Source: Phascolomyces articulosus
Taxonomy: Eukaryota > Mucoromycota > Mucoromycetes > Mucorales > Lichtheimiaceae
Reading direction: 5' to 3'
DNA: 64,000 bases
Assembly (NCBI GenBank): GCA_025677815.1
Contig: JAIXMP010000010.1
Span: forward strand, 682,001 to 746,000
Below are positions 49,101 through 61,416 of this stretch, piece by piece. Under the pieces are notes generated by a model. The model saw only the letters and a program-made list of their open reading frames with translations. It ran no database searches and was not told the origin of the DNA. Within the stretch, counting starts at the first letter, position 1, and each line of letters starts with the position of its first letter. The position numbers were made by a program, and so were the translations under genes.

Positions 49101-50070
49101 ATGAGAGTGCATATAGTAGTAGGTTATACATCGTTTCGATGAGTACAGATAGCACTATAGCTGCAAGGGATTATTCTGCGCAGCATATATTATGTTGTTA
49201 ATTCTATGTATAGATATATAGCAATTGAGCTTTTGTAGATCGTAAACAAATCGGAAAAGTGGTAAAATATGGAATTAAAGTAAACTTTCTAAATTAAAGA
49301 TTCCATGGATCCAAAACCAACTTTTTTTTTTACTTACTATTCATATTATTTACTTTTGGAAAAAAAATAAACTTTTTTCCATATTGTTATTGTTTTTGGC
49401 GTTTTATATACTGCTAGATATATATATTAAAAAGTCCATTCCGAACGGATGCCATATAAAAGGTTAGTTTTTAATAATATAAAGTAACACTAACGTTGCT
49501 TCAAGAATTACCTTCTTATTCACCGATGTGTTCTTATTATATAATCAGTAAAAATCATAAAAAAACACATGCTCGTCAAGTTTACTAATCAGAGTTTGAC
49601 TACGGATAGGTTTAATTGTTCTATATTAAAATATATGTATTACTATAAAAAATGGTAATTTCCGGTTGAATGGGATATGCCTGGCGTTTGTGTTTTTTTA
49701 CACAACCTGTTTAATTGTCGCTCTATTTTTATAGAATGCAGATTATACCTATTCAAATTCAAATACACAGGTAAATACCACTACTATAAACCTATTAATT
49801 ATGACATTCCCTATACTTTTCCTTTTTATGCTGAATTAAAAACACAAGTCCATATTACTATTATTATTAGTGGGACCTGATGAAATATCACGAAAAATGG
49901 CAGACAGAAGTATTGACAAGCGGACATACAAAAAATATTAGGATGATGATGGCAAATAATGTGTGTGACGGCTCTGTTGTTTTTTCTTTGATTTTTGAAT
50001 TGTTGACGGGCCTTAGCCGGAACCTAGGATACCTTGGAACGGTTTTTTGAAAAAACAACAACAATATACA
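46117..50070. other. gene desert with ORF fragments
   Basis: About 4 kb with no complete gene I can defend. It holds a coding-like minus fragment near 47325-47440 (reads PRLTIGRFGLENRRG, 29 or more codons) and an 83-codon plus ORF at 47635-47886. The rest is A+T-rich with short frames. It could be the remains of one or more degraded genes. No transposase, reverse transcriptase or terminal repeats were seen. Confidence 0.4.
47635..47886 (+). CDS. hypothetical 83-aa ORF (possible relic)
   Basis: An ATG-started frame of 83 codons whose second half (RECEYSWIIPQIRYVL, then VEVYQDKWPLL) looks protein-like. It has no recognised domain. It may be a remnant of a larger lineage-specific orphan protein, since it starts and stops abruptly and the flanks hold no splice-compatible exons. 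Confidence 0.25.
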   Translation: MTHFHICSNSSSATEETRFLLFAFVSRELVYNTPNIQLNQRECEYSWIIPQIRYVLTIIYLGVTGRYPLVEVYQDKWPLLSTA

Positions 50071-51204
50071 ATGTTGCGTCTTGGAGGTGTACGACTGGTT
50101 CAACAACGAATCGGTGTTAATGCATGCAACACCATTGCACGTCAACAAACTGTTGCCAACACCATTGTAGCACGTTGGAATGTTCGTCAATTCAGCAGCA
50201 AGGTCACAAAAGAAGAAGTAATAACCTCCACAACAAGCACGAAATCCTCCTATGTGAGTGGATTCAGTACACAAGGCAATGTCACAGCTGCTACACAAGC
50301 TTCAGCAACTCCTTCACAGCAATTTAAAACATATAAGCCTACAACACCTGGTAAACGCTGGTTGAAGCGCGTTCCTCGTGATCATCTTTACAAGGGCAAA
50401 GCAGTCCGACAATTGACAGTTGCCAAACGAAGTACAGGTGGTCGTAACAACACAGGTCGTATTACCATTCGTCACCGTGGTGGTGGACACAAGCGACGTA
50501 TTCGTATCATTGATTGGAATCGAGCAGAAGCAGGTCAACAAACGGTTGTACGTTTAGAACACGATCCTGGAAGAAGTGCATGGATTGCCCTGTTGAAACA
50601 TGAAGAAAGTGGTAAGCTCAGTTACATTGTTGCTCCACAGGGTCTTAAACCAGGAGATAAAGTAATGAGCTATCGAGCCGAAAGTGTACAACAACGTAAA
50701 TCAGATAACACTACATTGGATGAACATGGTATCACACGAACAGCCTCCATTGATGCTGGCAACTGCATGCCTCTCAAGATGGTGCCTGTCGGAACCATTA
50801 TCCACAACATTGGTTTGAAGCGCAATGGTCCAGCTATTATGGCACGCGCAGCAGGTACTTATGCACAATTGATTCAAACAGGCGAAACCGGATATGCACA
50901 AGTTCGTTTATCAAGTGGAGAAGTTCGATTAGTCCCTGTGGACGCTTGCGCTACGATTGGTGCTGTCAGCAATCCTGATCATCAACATGAAACACTTGGT
51001 AAAGCCGGTCGATCAAGATGGCTTGGTATTCGTCCTACAGTACGCGGTGTTGCTATGAACTCAACGGACCATCCTCACGGTGGTGGTCGTGGTAAATCCA
51101 AGGGTAATAAGCATCCACGATCTCCATGGGGTGTTTTGGCCAAGGGTGGTAAGACTAGAAAGACACCTAATCAGTTCGTAGTCAAGCCCCGTCCTAGACG
51201 ATAA
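50071..51204 (+). CDS. RML2: mitochondrial large-subunit ribosomal protein uL2m
   Basis: A single exon, 377 aa. Residues 1-40 are Arg/Ala/Ser-rich with RQFSS, a mitochondrial presequence. From about residue 86 the uL2 domain is complete: YKPTTPGKR, GGRNNTGRITIRHRGGGHKRR, then the RNA-binding and tunnel-side parts, ending with HPHGGGRGKSKG, HPRSPWG and a basic tail. uL2 binds 23S-type rRNA near the peptidyl transferase centre. ATG 50071 was chosen because it starts the presequence; no in-frame ATG lies upstream. The lack of introns is unusual in this intron-rich window, but also seen for other short or late-acquired organellar genes. A decayed copy of its 3' half lies downstream. Confidence 0.95.
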   Translation: MLRLGGVRLVQQRIGVNACNTIARQQTVANTIVARWNVRQFSSKVTKEEVITSTTSTKSSYVSGFSTQGNVTAATQASATPSQQFKTYKPTTPGKRWLKRVPRDHLYKGKAVRQLTVAKRSTGGRNNTGRITIRHRGGGHKRRIRIIDWNRAEAGQQTVVRLEHDPGRSAWIALLKHEESGKLSYIVAPQGLKPGDKVMSYRAESVQQRKSDNTTLDEHGITRTASIDAGNCMPLKMVPVGTIIHNIGLKRNGPAIMARAAGTYAQLIQTGETGYAQVRLSSGEVRLVPVDACATIGAVSNPDHQHETLGKAGRSRWLGIRPTVRGVAMNSTDHPHGGGRGKSKGNKHPRSPWGVLAKGGKTRKTPNQFVVKPRPRR

Positions 51205-53089
51205 ACAAGCATATTTCTGTAAAATTAATTATAAATAATAAAATAATAGAAAGGAACAAAAAAAAAGAGCATGGAAGTTATTATTATTATTATTATTCAT
51301 AGGAGTGAATAGGAAGGGAGAGAGACACTCTGAACTATTACACGCGTGAATGTGCGAATTGAGTGATATATAAGAGAGACATGTTTGATCAAGATCCCTG
51401 CATGGTTATGTCACTGGGGTAATTGAATATATTAAATTTTGATATAGGGGAGAATTCGTCCAATAGCTGGCAGTTTTCACTATTTCACTGCACTATACTC
51501 CTTAGTATATGGTAACAGAAAATAGTAAATGATAAAAGTGCTGCATAAAATCGCCATACTTCTAATATAATGTATAAGATTATTATGGTAATGCTACATA
51601 TTTATCAAGAGGGTGAATATGATCTTTACATTTCATCTATTTAACTTTTGAGGCTATTATTGAGTTAAAGAAACTTTGTTTAACAATTGCTGATGCATTC
51701 ATCAACACAAAGAAATTACCAACTAATACGTTTATAAACGAGATAAAACAACGCGTTCGTATATTAAGGAGCAACATCATTTTTTTTATGTCGCATCGCT
51801 TTATCAAACTTGACCAACACTTTACCAAGTTGTACATCTCTTATACAATTACAAAGGTATAACTTGTCCATCGTAGCATTCTACTTTTAAACCATACGTG
51901 CTGTGTGAAAATTAACGAGATATTTTGAACAGAAAATAGATACACTGGCTAGGAGGTTATACTCTTTTGGTTCGAAGTTCTTTTTCAAGTATAGCAACAT
52001 AAGTAGTAAAAACTACAGGCCAGTATGGCTAAAACGATTTAAAAAGTAACAGATGAGAGAATTATCAAAGAAATACTAATAATACTGTAACAATATTATA
52101 AAAATAATTTGAAAACATTTATAGTAACTTATTAATATAGACTTATATATACGTAAGAGCTGGCCAAACTGGAGCAATTTCGCTCCACTGCTATATTTGA
52201 TTTGGAACTAGAAGAAAGTGATACCTCTTTAGTAGTCACCGTTGGTTTTCTAATTTGTCTATACATCCTTTGACTCTTTATTCTCCCAAGCTAGCGATAA
52301 ATTCCTGATTTAGGCGTTTTTAACTGGAATGGCATATTCACATAGCAGAGAAAAAGGTACTTAATTGAAAAACATTGGGTGAACATCAGTTGATAGAGCA
52401 ATGCAAGATCAAAATCCCAATGGTTTGAAAAGGGGAGTAAACATGTTAAAGCCATGGATATAAGATAGCATAAATAATAACTATTACTATTTAAAAACTG
52501 TTACCATTATTTATGAGATCAAGTATATACCACAGAAAAAGTGAATTAATCTATAGTATAGTGCATGACCCTGATGATTACCCAACGCTTGTTAAGTGTT
52601 TTTAAGAAGATAAATTACCCCTTTCAGCACCATTGAAAGTATATACACTACTGTTCATGAAAAAGAATAATAAGCACGATTGGAAGTTTACTTAGAATCT
52701 GACCAAATGTATTGGGGTTTTTTCTTTTTTGCTCCTCGTCTAAATTAATCAAAGAGCGGAAGGAAGATGATAAAAGCATTTGATGACTTGAGCAAGTGCA
52801 GCATTTCATTACGATATCTATCCGCAATGTTTCTATGATTACTGGCTCTTTGACATTCTTACTCAAAAAAAAAAGGAAATCACAATTGGTGGGAATATTG
52901 ATGCATTTGGATACAGCGAACCTTCTTATATTTCAAGGGAGATATTTCGCCTTTAGACCATGGAAGGAAAGGAGGTATAATTAACAGAAATATTTTTTGA
53001 ACAAAAAAGAAACATCATGCTTAGTAAGCTATATAGAAATCCAGCAATAAGCAAAAACCATCAATTATTGAACTAGGAGTGCTAGAGAA
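51205..53089. other. uL2m 3' flank, then unassigned DNA
   Basis: 51205-51450 is the 3' flank that is also present in the downstream relic. 51450-53089 has only short frames, including a 38-codon coding-like frame near 52162-52275 (+) and a 72-codon frame at 52648-52866 (-). No gene is supported. Confidence 0.4.
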
Positions 53090-53990
53090 TATGAGCATTG
53101 ATGGGAAGAATAAGAAGAGGAATGGGTATCATCTTTATTAATATCAAGGTTGCAGTAATGAGATGATTAGAAATGAGAAAGAAAAAAGACCAAACGTAGA
53201 GAATACGCAATAGTTCCATGAAAATGACTATGTTCATAAAGTGATGTTAATAGAGCATGAAATTAGGCCCATCTTTAGGAGACTGATTGCACGTATTTAT
53301 CAGAATATCTTATCACCGGTAAGATGAGCATTATCATGCTGTACTATTATCTAAAAATTAAATACATATTATAAATGATGTTTTTGGAACAAAAGAAAGA
53401 TGATCGACATGAGCACAGTTGAACCAAACGGGATATGCACATATTCGATTTAGTCCCTGTGGGTTTCTTACGCCACGGATGGTAGTGGTCCCTATTACCT
53501 ATGAAACCAGATTATAATTAACAAGAATCTTCTACTACTGATAATTCAAAAATGGGCTTAGTATGAATATATATCCTCCTATTGTATAGCCAGTATAGGG
53601 TGTAGTTATAATAAACTCAACACACCATCCTTCAAGGGCGGCGGTAGCGAATGATATACCCAAGGATAATACGAGTAGAAAGGCTATAGAAAGAAATCTA
53701 ACCAGTTCGTGGTGGTCACATAAGCCCCGTTCTAATAGATGATAAAAATGAGCACATTTCTGTAAAATTAACTATAATAGTATATAATATAATAATAGCC
53801 GAAGAAAGGAACAATAAAAAAAGAACATGGTATATACAGATAGGAGCAAATAAGAAGGGAGAATAAGAGGCTCTAACTATATTATATGAGTCTCTCGCTG
53901 TGTAAGTAGTGAATGAGAGTATATACATATGTTTTTGATCAAGGTCCCTGCGCGGATCTGTACACTGGGGTAAATTGCATATATTAAATT
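53090..53990 (+). pseudogene. decayed duplicate of the uL2m gene 3' half and 3' flank
   Basis: Aligning by eye, 53412-53990 matches the last third of the uL2m gene and about 240 bases beyond its stop (to about 51445). Matches include GGATATGCAC, TTAGTCCCTGTGG, ACTCAAC.CACCATCCT, CAGTTCGT.GT.GTCA, AAGCCCCGT.CTA and, after the stop, ATTTCTGTAAAATTAA, GAAAGGAACAA and CTGGGGTAA. Weaker similarity to upstream parts starts near 53090. The copy has many substitutions, small indels and stops and cannot encode protein. Because non-transcribed flank is included, it arose by DNA duplication, not by reverse transcription. It lies in direct orientation about 2.5 kb from the parent. Confidence 0.85.
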
Positions 53991-54879
53991 TAGATACTTT
54001 CCCGGGAAAAGGGTCACCATTCTTAATATATTAGTTAACTATTTCTCATTCAAATTCGACATATATATATCCTTGTTTTTTATCGTTTATCACTAAAAGA
54101 ACCTTCGTAAGCCTCTATCTCTACAAATTTTTACTTTTGGACGCAGGGTTTTTTTGTCGTATACGGATCGACTTTATTCTCACAAAACCTTTTTTCCCCA
54201 CATATAATAGACATTAATAGAATAATATTGGTTTTTTCTGTTGTCACTGGGGGAGGCAACAACGACAACAACAACTGAGAACACCAAAGATTATCTTCAT
54301 TCATCCATCCATATGATGTATTTTGTTTCTAAGAACTGGAGATGTTTTTTTTATTTATAATAGAAAATAGTAATATGCATATTCAGTTTACGTACATATG
54401 ATCAATATATACTACCATATTATAAATCACATTGACCAACTAACGCGCACTGGTCAAGGAGCATTATATATATATAATTATATTTTGTGTATATATGTGA
54501 AGCGAGATCACTTTTGTGTCATGCACTTTACCTGGTCCATTAGGGGTAAAAATATATATATATAGTTTAGGAAAAAAGAAAAAAAAGAATGACGCACGTG
54601 CAACATTGCAAATGAAGAAAAGGAGAAGTAGGAGGTAATAATGGAGAGTCGAGCGAGCAAGAGTGAGTGATCATGGCTTGCCATGTCAAAATGGTGTGGG
54701 GGCTGACTTTTTTTTTGGTCAGTTTAAAATGAACATATAATAAGCTTGTTTTTACATTTTTTGTTTTCTTTCTCTTCCTATCTTCTAAAACACAACAAAC
54801 AATAAATTCTCTTTTTCACTCACTTCACTTTCTCTTCACTTTTATTTCCTTTCCTCTCATTTTATTTTATTTTTTTCAA
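53991..54879. promoter_or_regulatory. upstream region of the 54.9-kb gene
   Basis: No ORF. It contains a CACGTG E-box near 54594, several ATATAT runs and a CT-rich leader (54750-54878) ending at ATG 54880. Confidence 0.4.
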
Positions 54880-55626
54880 ATGGCACCCGATCTTCAATTT
54901 GATCAAGGAATAATGAAACTTTCAAGCTTTGACCCACACTCAAAGCGAATGGAAACTCGTATACTCCGTCTTCCCGACCTACCCGCGCTTGAATCTTTGG
55001 AACATCTTTTCAGTAGTGCAAAGCCATCTTTGATGATGGGAAGTCCATATTATTACCGCAGTAGATATGCAGAAGTGTTTACTGCAGAATCTACAACTAC
55101 ATCATCTTCTACAAGAACATCCACAACTGCCACATCCCTTCGATTGACAAAATCATTTACTACTGGTAGTAATAAGAAAAAATCAACATCGCGTGTTCCT
55201 CGTCGTTGTTTTTCCAATCCATCATTATCACGAAAGCTTAAACAAGATATCAATAACAAAACATCTTTCATTGTCACACATAATACTGCAAATGATAGTA
55301 TGATGGTGATGACAGGTATTGAATCTGGTTCTTGGAAGTCCACCACAGCAACAGCTAATACAACCACATTTCGCCGTTCACCATCAAGACGTAGCTTATC
55401 ACACGCTCTTCATGCATTTACGGGATTGCTACAAAAGGCAAAAAGATCATCGACAGTTGTTCGTAATAAACAGCAGTGGCACAATGAAACGTGGTTTGAG
55501 GAAATGCGAATGTCAACGGAAGAAGAACAACTTGAACGACCAACAAAGAAGAAACGGGTCGGCGGTAACGGAACAGCACATACCGAGAATTGGTGGGCTT
55601 CTTCTCCGCCTGTACGTGCATGTTAA
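54880..55626 (+). CDS. uncharacterised Ser/Thr-rich basic protein
   Basis: A single exon, 248 aa, starting MAPDLQFDQGIMKLSSFDP and ending in NWWASSPPVRAC. It is rich in Ser, Thr, Arg and Lys, with many basic-Ser patterns (RRCFSNPSLSRK, RRSPSRRSLSH) that resemble kinase sites. A nuclear-signal-like PTKKKRV lies near residue 224. No domain is recognised. The long CT-rich leader and clean ORF argue that it is real. A role in signalling or in the nucleus is only a guess. Confidence 0.75.
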   Translation: MAPDLQFDQGIMKLSSFDPHSKRMETRILRLPDLPALESLEHLFSSAKPSLMMGSPYYYRSRYAEVFTAESTTTSSSTRTSTTATSLRLTKSFTTGSNKKKSTSRVPRRCFSNPSLSRKLKQDINNKTSFIVTHNTANDSMMVMTGIESGSWKSTTATANTTTFRRSPSRRSLSHALHAFTGLLQKAKRSSTVVRNKQQWHNETWFEEMRMSTEEEQLERPTKKKRVGGNGTAHTENWWASSPPVRAC

Positions 55627-57160
55627 TTACGAATTTTTATACACCTCATTTTCTTTACCCTCCTCCCCCCAAATAATACCCTTATTCTATATTTACAACA
55701 GCAACAACAACCCATTTCTTTCATTATCTCATATTATCATTCCATTCATTACTATCATTTTCATCTTATTCAAAAAAAAGTTTTATTAGTAACAAGAAAA
55801 CATTTATTAACCCAGGTGGTTTTACATGTTTCTTTTATCCATTCCTTTCATTCATTATTATTGTTATTTTTTTTTAGTTCATTCATTCATTTCTTTTTAT
55901 TTCTTCATGATTTTATCTGGTTTTATTTATCTATTTATTTATTTTCGGATTGACCATATTTATACGAATGGGTTGACAGAATCATAATCGTCAGTCGGGT
56001 TTACCCTTCTAGTGAAATCCGAAAATAATGAACCTTTTTACGCCCATCACCAGATCTTTTCTTTTCTTTTTTTTTTCTATCTTCAACAAACTCTTTGATG
56101 TAGCAAGTAGATGTACTATTGTCATCCTTTTTTTTTATCATTATCATCTCCCATCCATTCATTCATTCTTATTCTTCTTTTTATCATAATATATAACAAT
56201 AAACACAGACCATCATCATCTCTCATATATAATCTTCATATTTCTAAAATTAAATACGTATGCAATTATTGATAAGCATCTCACATACACTCTCTCTTTT
56301 TCAAATGTTTAGCCACATAGTAACAGTTCAATATGAATCCAGTCTATTGGGCTGTCTCTTTGCTATTATTTCTTTATTCTTATTTTTGGTTATTTTTTCT
56401 TTCCCCCTATTTTATTCTGGTGCAGCGTGGGTGAATAATAAAAGATTCATCATATAATAGTAAAAAGAGGAAGAGGGGTTATCAGGTACAATGTATACTA
56501 TATAGAAGTACACAAGAGATACATATTATTATTACACATGGTTTATTATTATATATACTGAGCATAGTTCCTTCTTCTCTCCTTCTATTTCGGTCTTCTA
56601 CATACATTTACATTTACAAGCACACAGATCATATATAACATATACATACAATGGGCATGGATCACATTTTATTATCTGTGCTTAACTCTATAAAAAAATG
56701 CGCCCATGCGCTTAGCTGGCCATTTCGTTATGCATTATACATTGATTAAAAAAAAACGCCATACACCAAAAAAAAAAAGCACTACTCCTATCACGATAAT
56801 AAGCTTTATTCCTTCGTTTATATATGTATATACAAGCTTTCTTTTTTCTTTTCCAGGGTTAAAGAGTAACAAAAAAAAGTTAAAGAGATAATAATAATAA
56901 TAATAATAATAATAAATGAACGTAATATGGTATGCCGTTGAGTGAAAAAAAAAGAAGATGATGATTGTTGTCGTGTAAAAAAAAGAAATAATAATATGAT
57001 CAACTAAATAATTCAATGATGTAGGGAAGAGAGGAAATTGAATTGGATTGAGATTTGAGAAGGAGAGAATGATATAATAATAGTCAGAGAGTAAAAGGGA
57101 AATATGGTGTAGTGTGTGTATGTTGTAGGGTTGGGTGGGATATATGTAATGCATCTTCTA
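55627..57160. other. 3' flanks and low-complexity DNA
   Basis: T-rich DNA after the 54.9-kb gene, then A/T-rich DNA with a (TAA)n run at 56889-56916. The gene before and the NIPA gene after converge here. No additional gene is seen. Confidence 0.5.
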
Positions 57161-59021
57161 CTATGATTGTAATAACCTCGTTCTTTCATCCGGCTCATTG
57201 GTTCTGGTATCTTGATGATTTTGATGGCGTGAGCGTAATTTAGCCCATAATCCGTCATTTTTTGGGATTACCTTTGCATGCTTTTGAGCATTTGATACAG
57301 ATTCCTGTTCTGGCCCTGATGCAGCCAACATATACCCCGGTTGCCATGAGATCACTAATACACCACTAATAAGTACGGCAATACCTATTAATACGGCAAC
57401 CATTTGCCACCAAAATAATCGTTCCCATTGATCGTAATAAACTAATCCGTTGAACAGACACGAGACATTAAAGGAGCAGAAATTAAGGGGGACTAGAATG
57501 ATCGTGTCGCACAGGCGGATACCTCGATTCAAATAGTAAAGCTACATACGATTTCATGAACAAGGAGAGAAAAGAAAATATATGTTTGTAACGGGGGTCA
57601 GTATTTATGTTTGGAACAAGAAGGAGGTTCTCTTTTTTTATCGTGTATGTCATAGTATGATGTGTGATGATATATGGAGATATTCAAAGAAAATAGGATT
57701 TGAGTGCATGGATCATCATCATCATCATTTTGATCCATGCACATATCATCCATAAAAAAAATATCACGCATTTTTTATCCACATCATTATGCCCATATTC
57801 ATTTTAATAAAACATCTAGTCGATCGATCTTACCTGTAAAATGGCTGTAAAAATAAGTGCTATTACCAGTACCCAAGTAAGAGGGTAAACAAACTGGTTA
57901 TCGTGATGAAAGACGGAAAGGATCAACAACTCTAAACCACTTTTCGCAAACAACATGGCTTGACTACTAATATTGGCACCGAATACTCCATAACTATAAA
58001 TTCATATAAGATATATATTTCGTAACAATAACAATAACAAAAAAAAGTGAGAATGATGATGCGATGATCCTATTTGATATACCACAGACCATGAACTTGT
58101 CGAATCCGGAAGAGTAAAAATCAAGTTTAACTCTTCCACAATTAACCCTTGTTTTTTTTACCCCTTCCTTTTCCACCACATCCTCTCTCCTTCTCCTTCT
58201 CTCTTTTGATCTTTCTCCTGATAGATAGAAAGAGAGAGAAAGAGAGAAAATAAAGAAGTTAAACGTACCTAATCCCTAACCACATTTTTAAATCTGGGCG
58301 AGTATAGATACCTCCCAATCGACGACCCGACTTTTCAGATTGTTCTGCATTGTACTGAATAAGGTGAGTGACGATAAGACCAAGACATGTGAAAGATTCA
58401 ATAATGGCAAAATAAATAATAAAGGTAGGGCGTTTATAAAGACGAATAAGATCTTGTAAAGAATGATTTGGTTCGGGTACAACACCAAAACCCGCAACAA
58501 GCATTGCACCGATAACAATGAGCATTGTTCCTTTTCAAATATATATATCCATCAATATTTTGAAAACATTGAAAATAAATAATAAATATACAATAATAAT
58601 TTATTCCCAACCCCATAACACTCCCTTTTTCTGTTTCTCCATCTTTTGATTCCAATTTACCTGTTATCGTTTTCATTGTAAATGGATCTCCCAAAACGAT
58701 CTTTGCGAATATTGCATTAAATACTAAACCGATGGCTCCAATGGGAGCCAAGATTACAATCGGTAAATAGCCGATAGTACATGTGGATTGAACAATATTA
58801 CTCATTGTATAAATTAAGAATCCAGAAAGCCATAATGGTCGTTTATATAAAGGTAAGTTGTCATTGATACCGAGCCGTTGTTCGACAAGATGAGAACGTC
58901 TTTGAAGTGATATACCAAAAGCTTGAGTCATGCTGGCCAGCAGCGCAATAGTAAGCGGACCCCATAAATCTTTTGGTTCATCGGCTAAAGATGTGTTACT
59001 AAAAGTAACATTGGGAATCAT
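57161..59021 (-). CDS. NIPA-family magnesium transporter
   Basis: Four exons on the minus strand: 58661-59021, 58269-58530, 57834-57993, 57161-57541, giving 387 aa. About nine membrane spans are seen. Family signatures include LQRRSH after span 1, PLWLSGF, LAPIGAIGLVFNAIFAKIVLGD, the VIGAMLVAGFGVVPEPNHSLQDL segment, and SYGVFGANISSQAMLFAKSGLEL. This is the DUF803/NIPA fold, related to the drug/metabolite transporter superfamily. Members transport Mg2+ across plasma, Golgi or endosomal membranes. The C-terminal 60 residues are a charged cytosolic tail ending ERTRLLQS. Confidence 0.9.
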
Positions 59022-59843
59022 ATTATAATAATAAGTTTATATAGATAAATAGAAAGAAAAAAAAAACAAGAGAACGAAGTAGTGTGTGTGGGTTGGTAGC
59101 CAATAAGTTTTATATCTAATAATAATAAACGCTAGTATATTATATTATATTTATATAGTTATATATAATATTTTAAAGCGAATGGAGTTGATTTTTTTTG
59201 GACCCCTCTAAAATCCACTCCCATTTTGGGAATTTCATTCTTTTATTGTTATTTTTATAATTACTCGTGATTAGAAATAGGATCGTGTAACAAATATTAG
59301 CAACTTAATAGAAATCATTGAATTTCATATAATTATAATCATATTTTTATAGTTATATGTATTTATTCAACATGCTATATAATTGGGGAAGGGTAATGTA
59401 ATTTGAAATCGTTGTTGTTGTTGTTGTTGTTGTTGTTATAATATGTATATATAAAATAATCATGTTGTTATAATATGAATATATGTGCAAAGGAAGATAG
59501 GATTTGAAAAAAGTATCGGGAGAGAATAAAGATTCGGGGTAAAGAAGAAAGTAATTTGGTTGGTTGAAATAGTTACAAAAGGTTGATTTGGTTGGTTCTC
59601 TTTTTCATAAATTTATATAGTGATATACTAATAATAAAACCTACTATATAGAATTCATCTCAAATCATACTATCTCTCTGTGTGTGTTGATGTTGGTGTG
59701 GGATAGATGTGGATTTTTTTGTACAGGTATAAAAAAAAATAACAACAAAACTGGCATATATATAATGTGAGTGAGTGAGTGAGTGAGTGAGTGAGTGAGT
59801 GTGCGTGCGTGGTATTTGTATGAAGAAGAAAGAAATAGAATTC
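59022..59843. other. intergenic with microsatellites
   Basis: It holds a (GTT)n run (59411-59438) and a (GTGA)n run (59767-59801). A short minus ORF here is only the translation of the GTGA repeat. No gene is supported. Confidence 0.6.
59767..59801. repeat. (GTGA)n microsatellite
   Basis: Eight to nine tetranucleotide units, followed by GTGCGTGCGT. Confidence 0.95.
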
Positions 59844-60963
59844 TTATAACAATTCATATCGCAAGTTAGACTCGCGTCGACGCTCACCACGAACAAAAGG
59901 ATCTTTACGTCGTGGTAAGAAACCTCGCGGTTTAAGAGGGCTCAGTAATTTGCGAGCACGGATCATATTGAGTTCGGATGATATTATTCGTAAATGATCT
60001 GGGTTGGATCGGGTATCTCGGGTGTACGTATTCGTATCTGGATTGAATCGTGGCTGCGTTGTAGCCTCGGAACGTCGCCGTTGGGATGCCGGTCGACGAG
60101 GAGCAGGGGGCATCGGGATAAGACCGTCTTTCTTGATGGGCTTGATAGGTTTAAATGGCATGGCAGCATTCGCAGCAGCAGTGGATGACACAGGTGAGGA
60201 CACTGACGATGATAGAACCAGTGACCGACGGAGTTGCGCAATGGTTTGCACCCATCGCACCTGATGCATATTGGATTGTTGAGGTGGTGATGATGACAAG
60301 ATGGGGTTTTTGGTCGTCCACGTTGATGGAGTTTGTGCCTTGGAGAAGGATGAAATAGAGTGTCGACGTACCAATGATTTTTCATTATCCGTCAATGCTG
60401 CACTTTTAATACTGAGTTCATCACCGTCATCGTCGTCATCTTCTTCTTCTTCCTCTTCTTCTTCTCCATCACTTTTCCAATTGGGATGCATTCTTCTTGG
60501 TCCTTTTCTTCTAAGTGGAGTATGATGACGATGGTGTATGACTTGTCCTCCTTCTTCCTCACCATCATCGTCATCCTCCATATCAGCCTCTAATTCTTCG
60601 TCATCTGCTTCATCCAATGTTTGAACTTGATCGAGATCATTTTGATGTAATCCAGTGGTTGGACGTCCAGGGATCGGTATAGGTTCACTAGGAGGGGCAG
60701 CACTTAGTGAAGGAGGCGGCATATGCAACGGTAGAACCTGCGTTAAAAAGTCCGCTGACAGGAACGATTGAAATGGTGATTTACGAATCTAAAACATATT
60801 TTTCAAACAAAGAGCAATCATTAGAGAAAAAGAAGCCAATATGAATTAATAGAAATATTCAACAAATAAAGATAAGGTAAAATCACTCATAAGACCCAAC
60901 TCTTTATCACGTCATTATTATCATCATCGCCCAATGCATCCAAAAAAAATCACACTATACACG

Positions 60964-60997
<34 letters not shown>

Positions 60998-61416
60998 AAA
61001 ACTCCTTGTTTTTTGGGGAAAATAAAACATAATAGATATCTATTTACCAGTTCTTCTTCGTCTGGTAAACTTTCTTTACTATCAACTACAATCCAGTCTT
61101 CTACATGGGACATTCGACGCATAGGTTTTTGTTGTTCGGGATCAGGTGGGGTGGAAGATTGTTGCTGTTGTTGTTGACGTTGTCGTCGATGCTGCTTTTG
61201 TCGAGACGATGTCCTCTGAGTTCCCAATTCCTTTTGATGCCGTCCACTGCTTTTCTTTCTGCGCTTTTTCAATAACGGCGGAATGTCACCATATGGTTTA
61301 GGAGCTTGAGCAGCAAGCTGTTTAATAATCTCCTTGTACGAGGACGGCTGCTCTTCACTCATCATGTCATGGATTGGAAATGGTTCTGAGCGAGAAGTTG
61401 ACAACAGGGTTGGCAT
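59844..61416 (-). CDS. uncharacterised disordered acidic/basic protein
   Basis: Two exons on the minus strand: 61048-61416 and 59844-60788, giving 437 aa from MPTLLSTSRSE. An in-frame upstream ATG at 61554 would add 46 residues from a (GA)n/CT-rich tract, which I take as leader. A basic Q-rich part (RQKQHRRQRQQQ) is followed by WIVVDSKESLPDEEEL. The second exon begins IRKSPFQSFLSADFLTQVLP, then two strongly acidic runs near residues 190-250, and a long basic tail rich in RR/PR. No domain is recognised. The charge pattern (acidic middle, basic end) resembles nuclear or chromatin proteins, which is inference only. Confidence 0.7.
60967..60996. repeat. (AG)n run in intron
   Basis: An uninterrupted AG dinucleotide run in the intron of the preceding gene. 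A (CT)n run (61511-61530) lies at its 5' end. Confidence 0.9.

Noticed and set aside
51945..51990. TGGCTAGGAGG followed by GGTTCGAA, like tRNA A and B boxes
   Set aside because: The boxes are only about 15 bases apart, too close for a tRNA.
56735..57154. 139-codon minus frame rich in Tyr, Ile and Phe
   Set aside because: Translation of A+T-rich repeats downstream of the NIPA gene; no ATG context, domain or splice logic.
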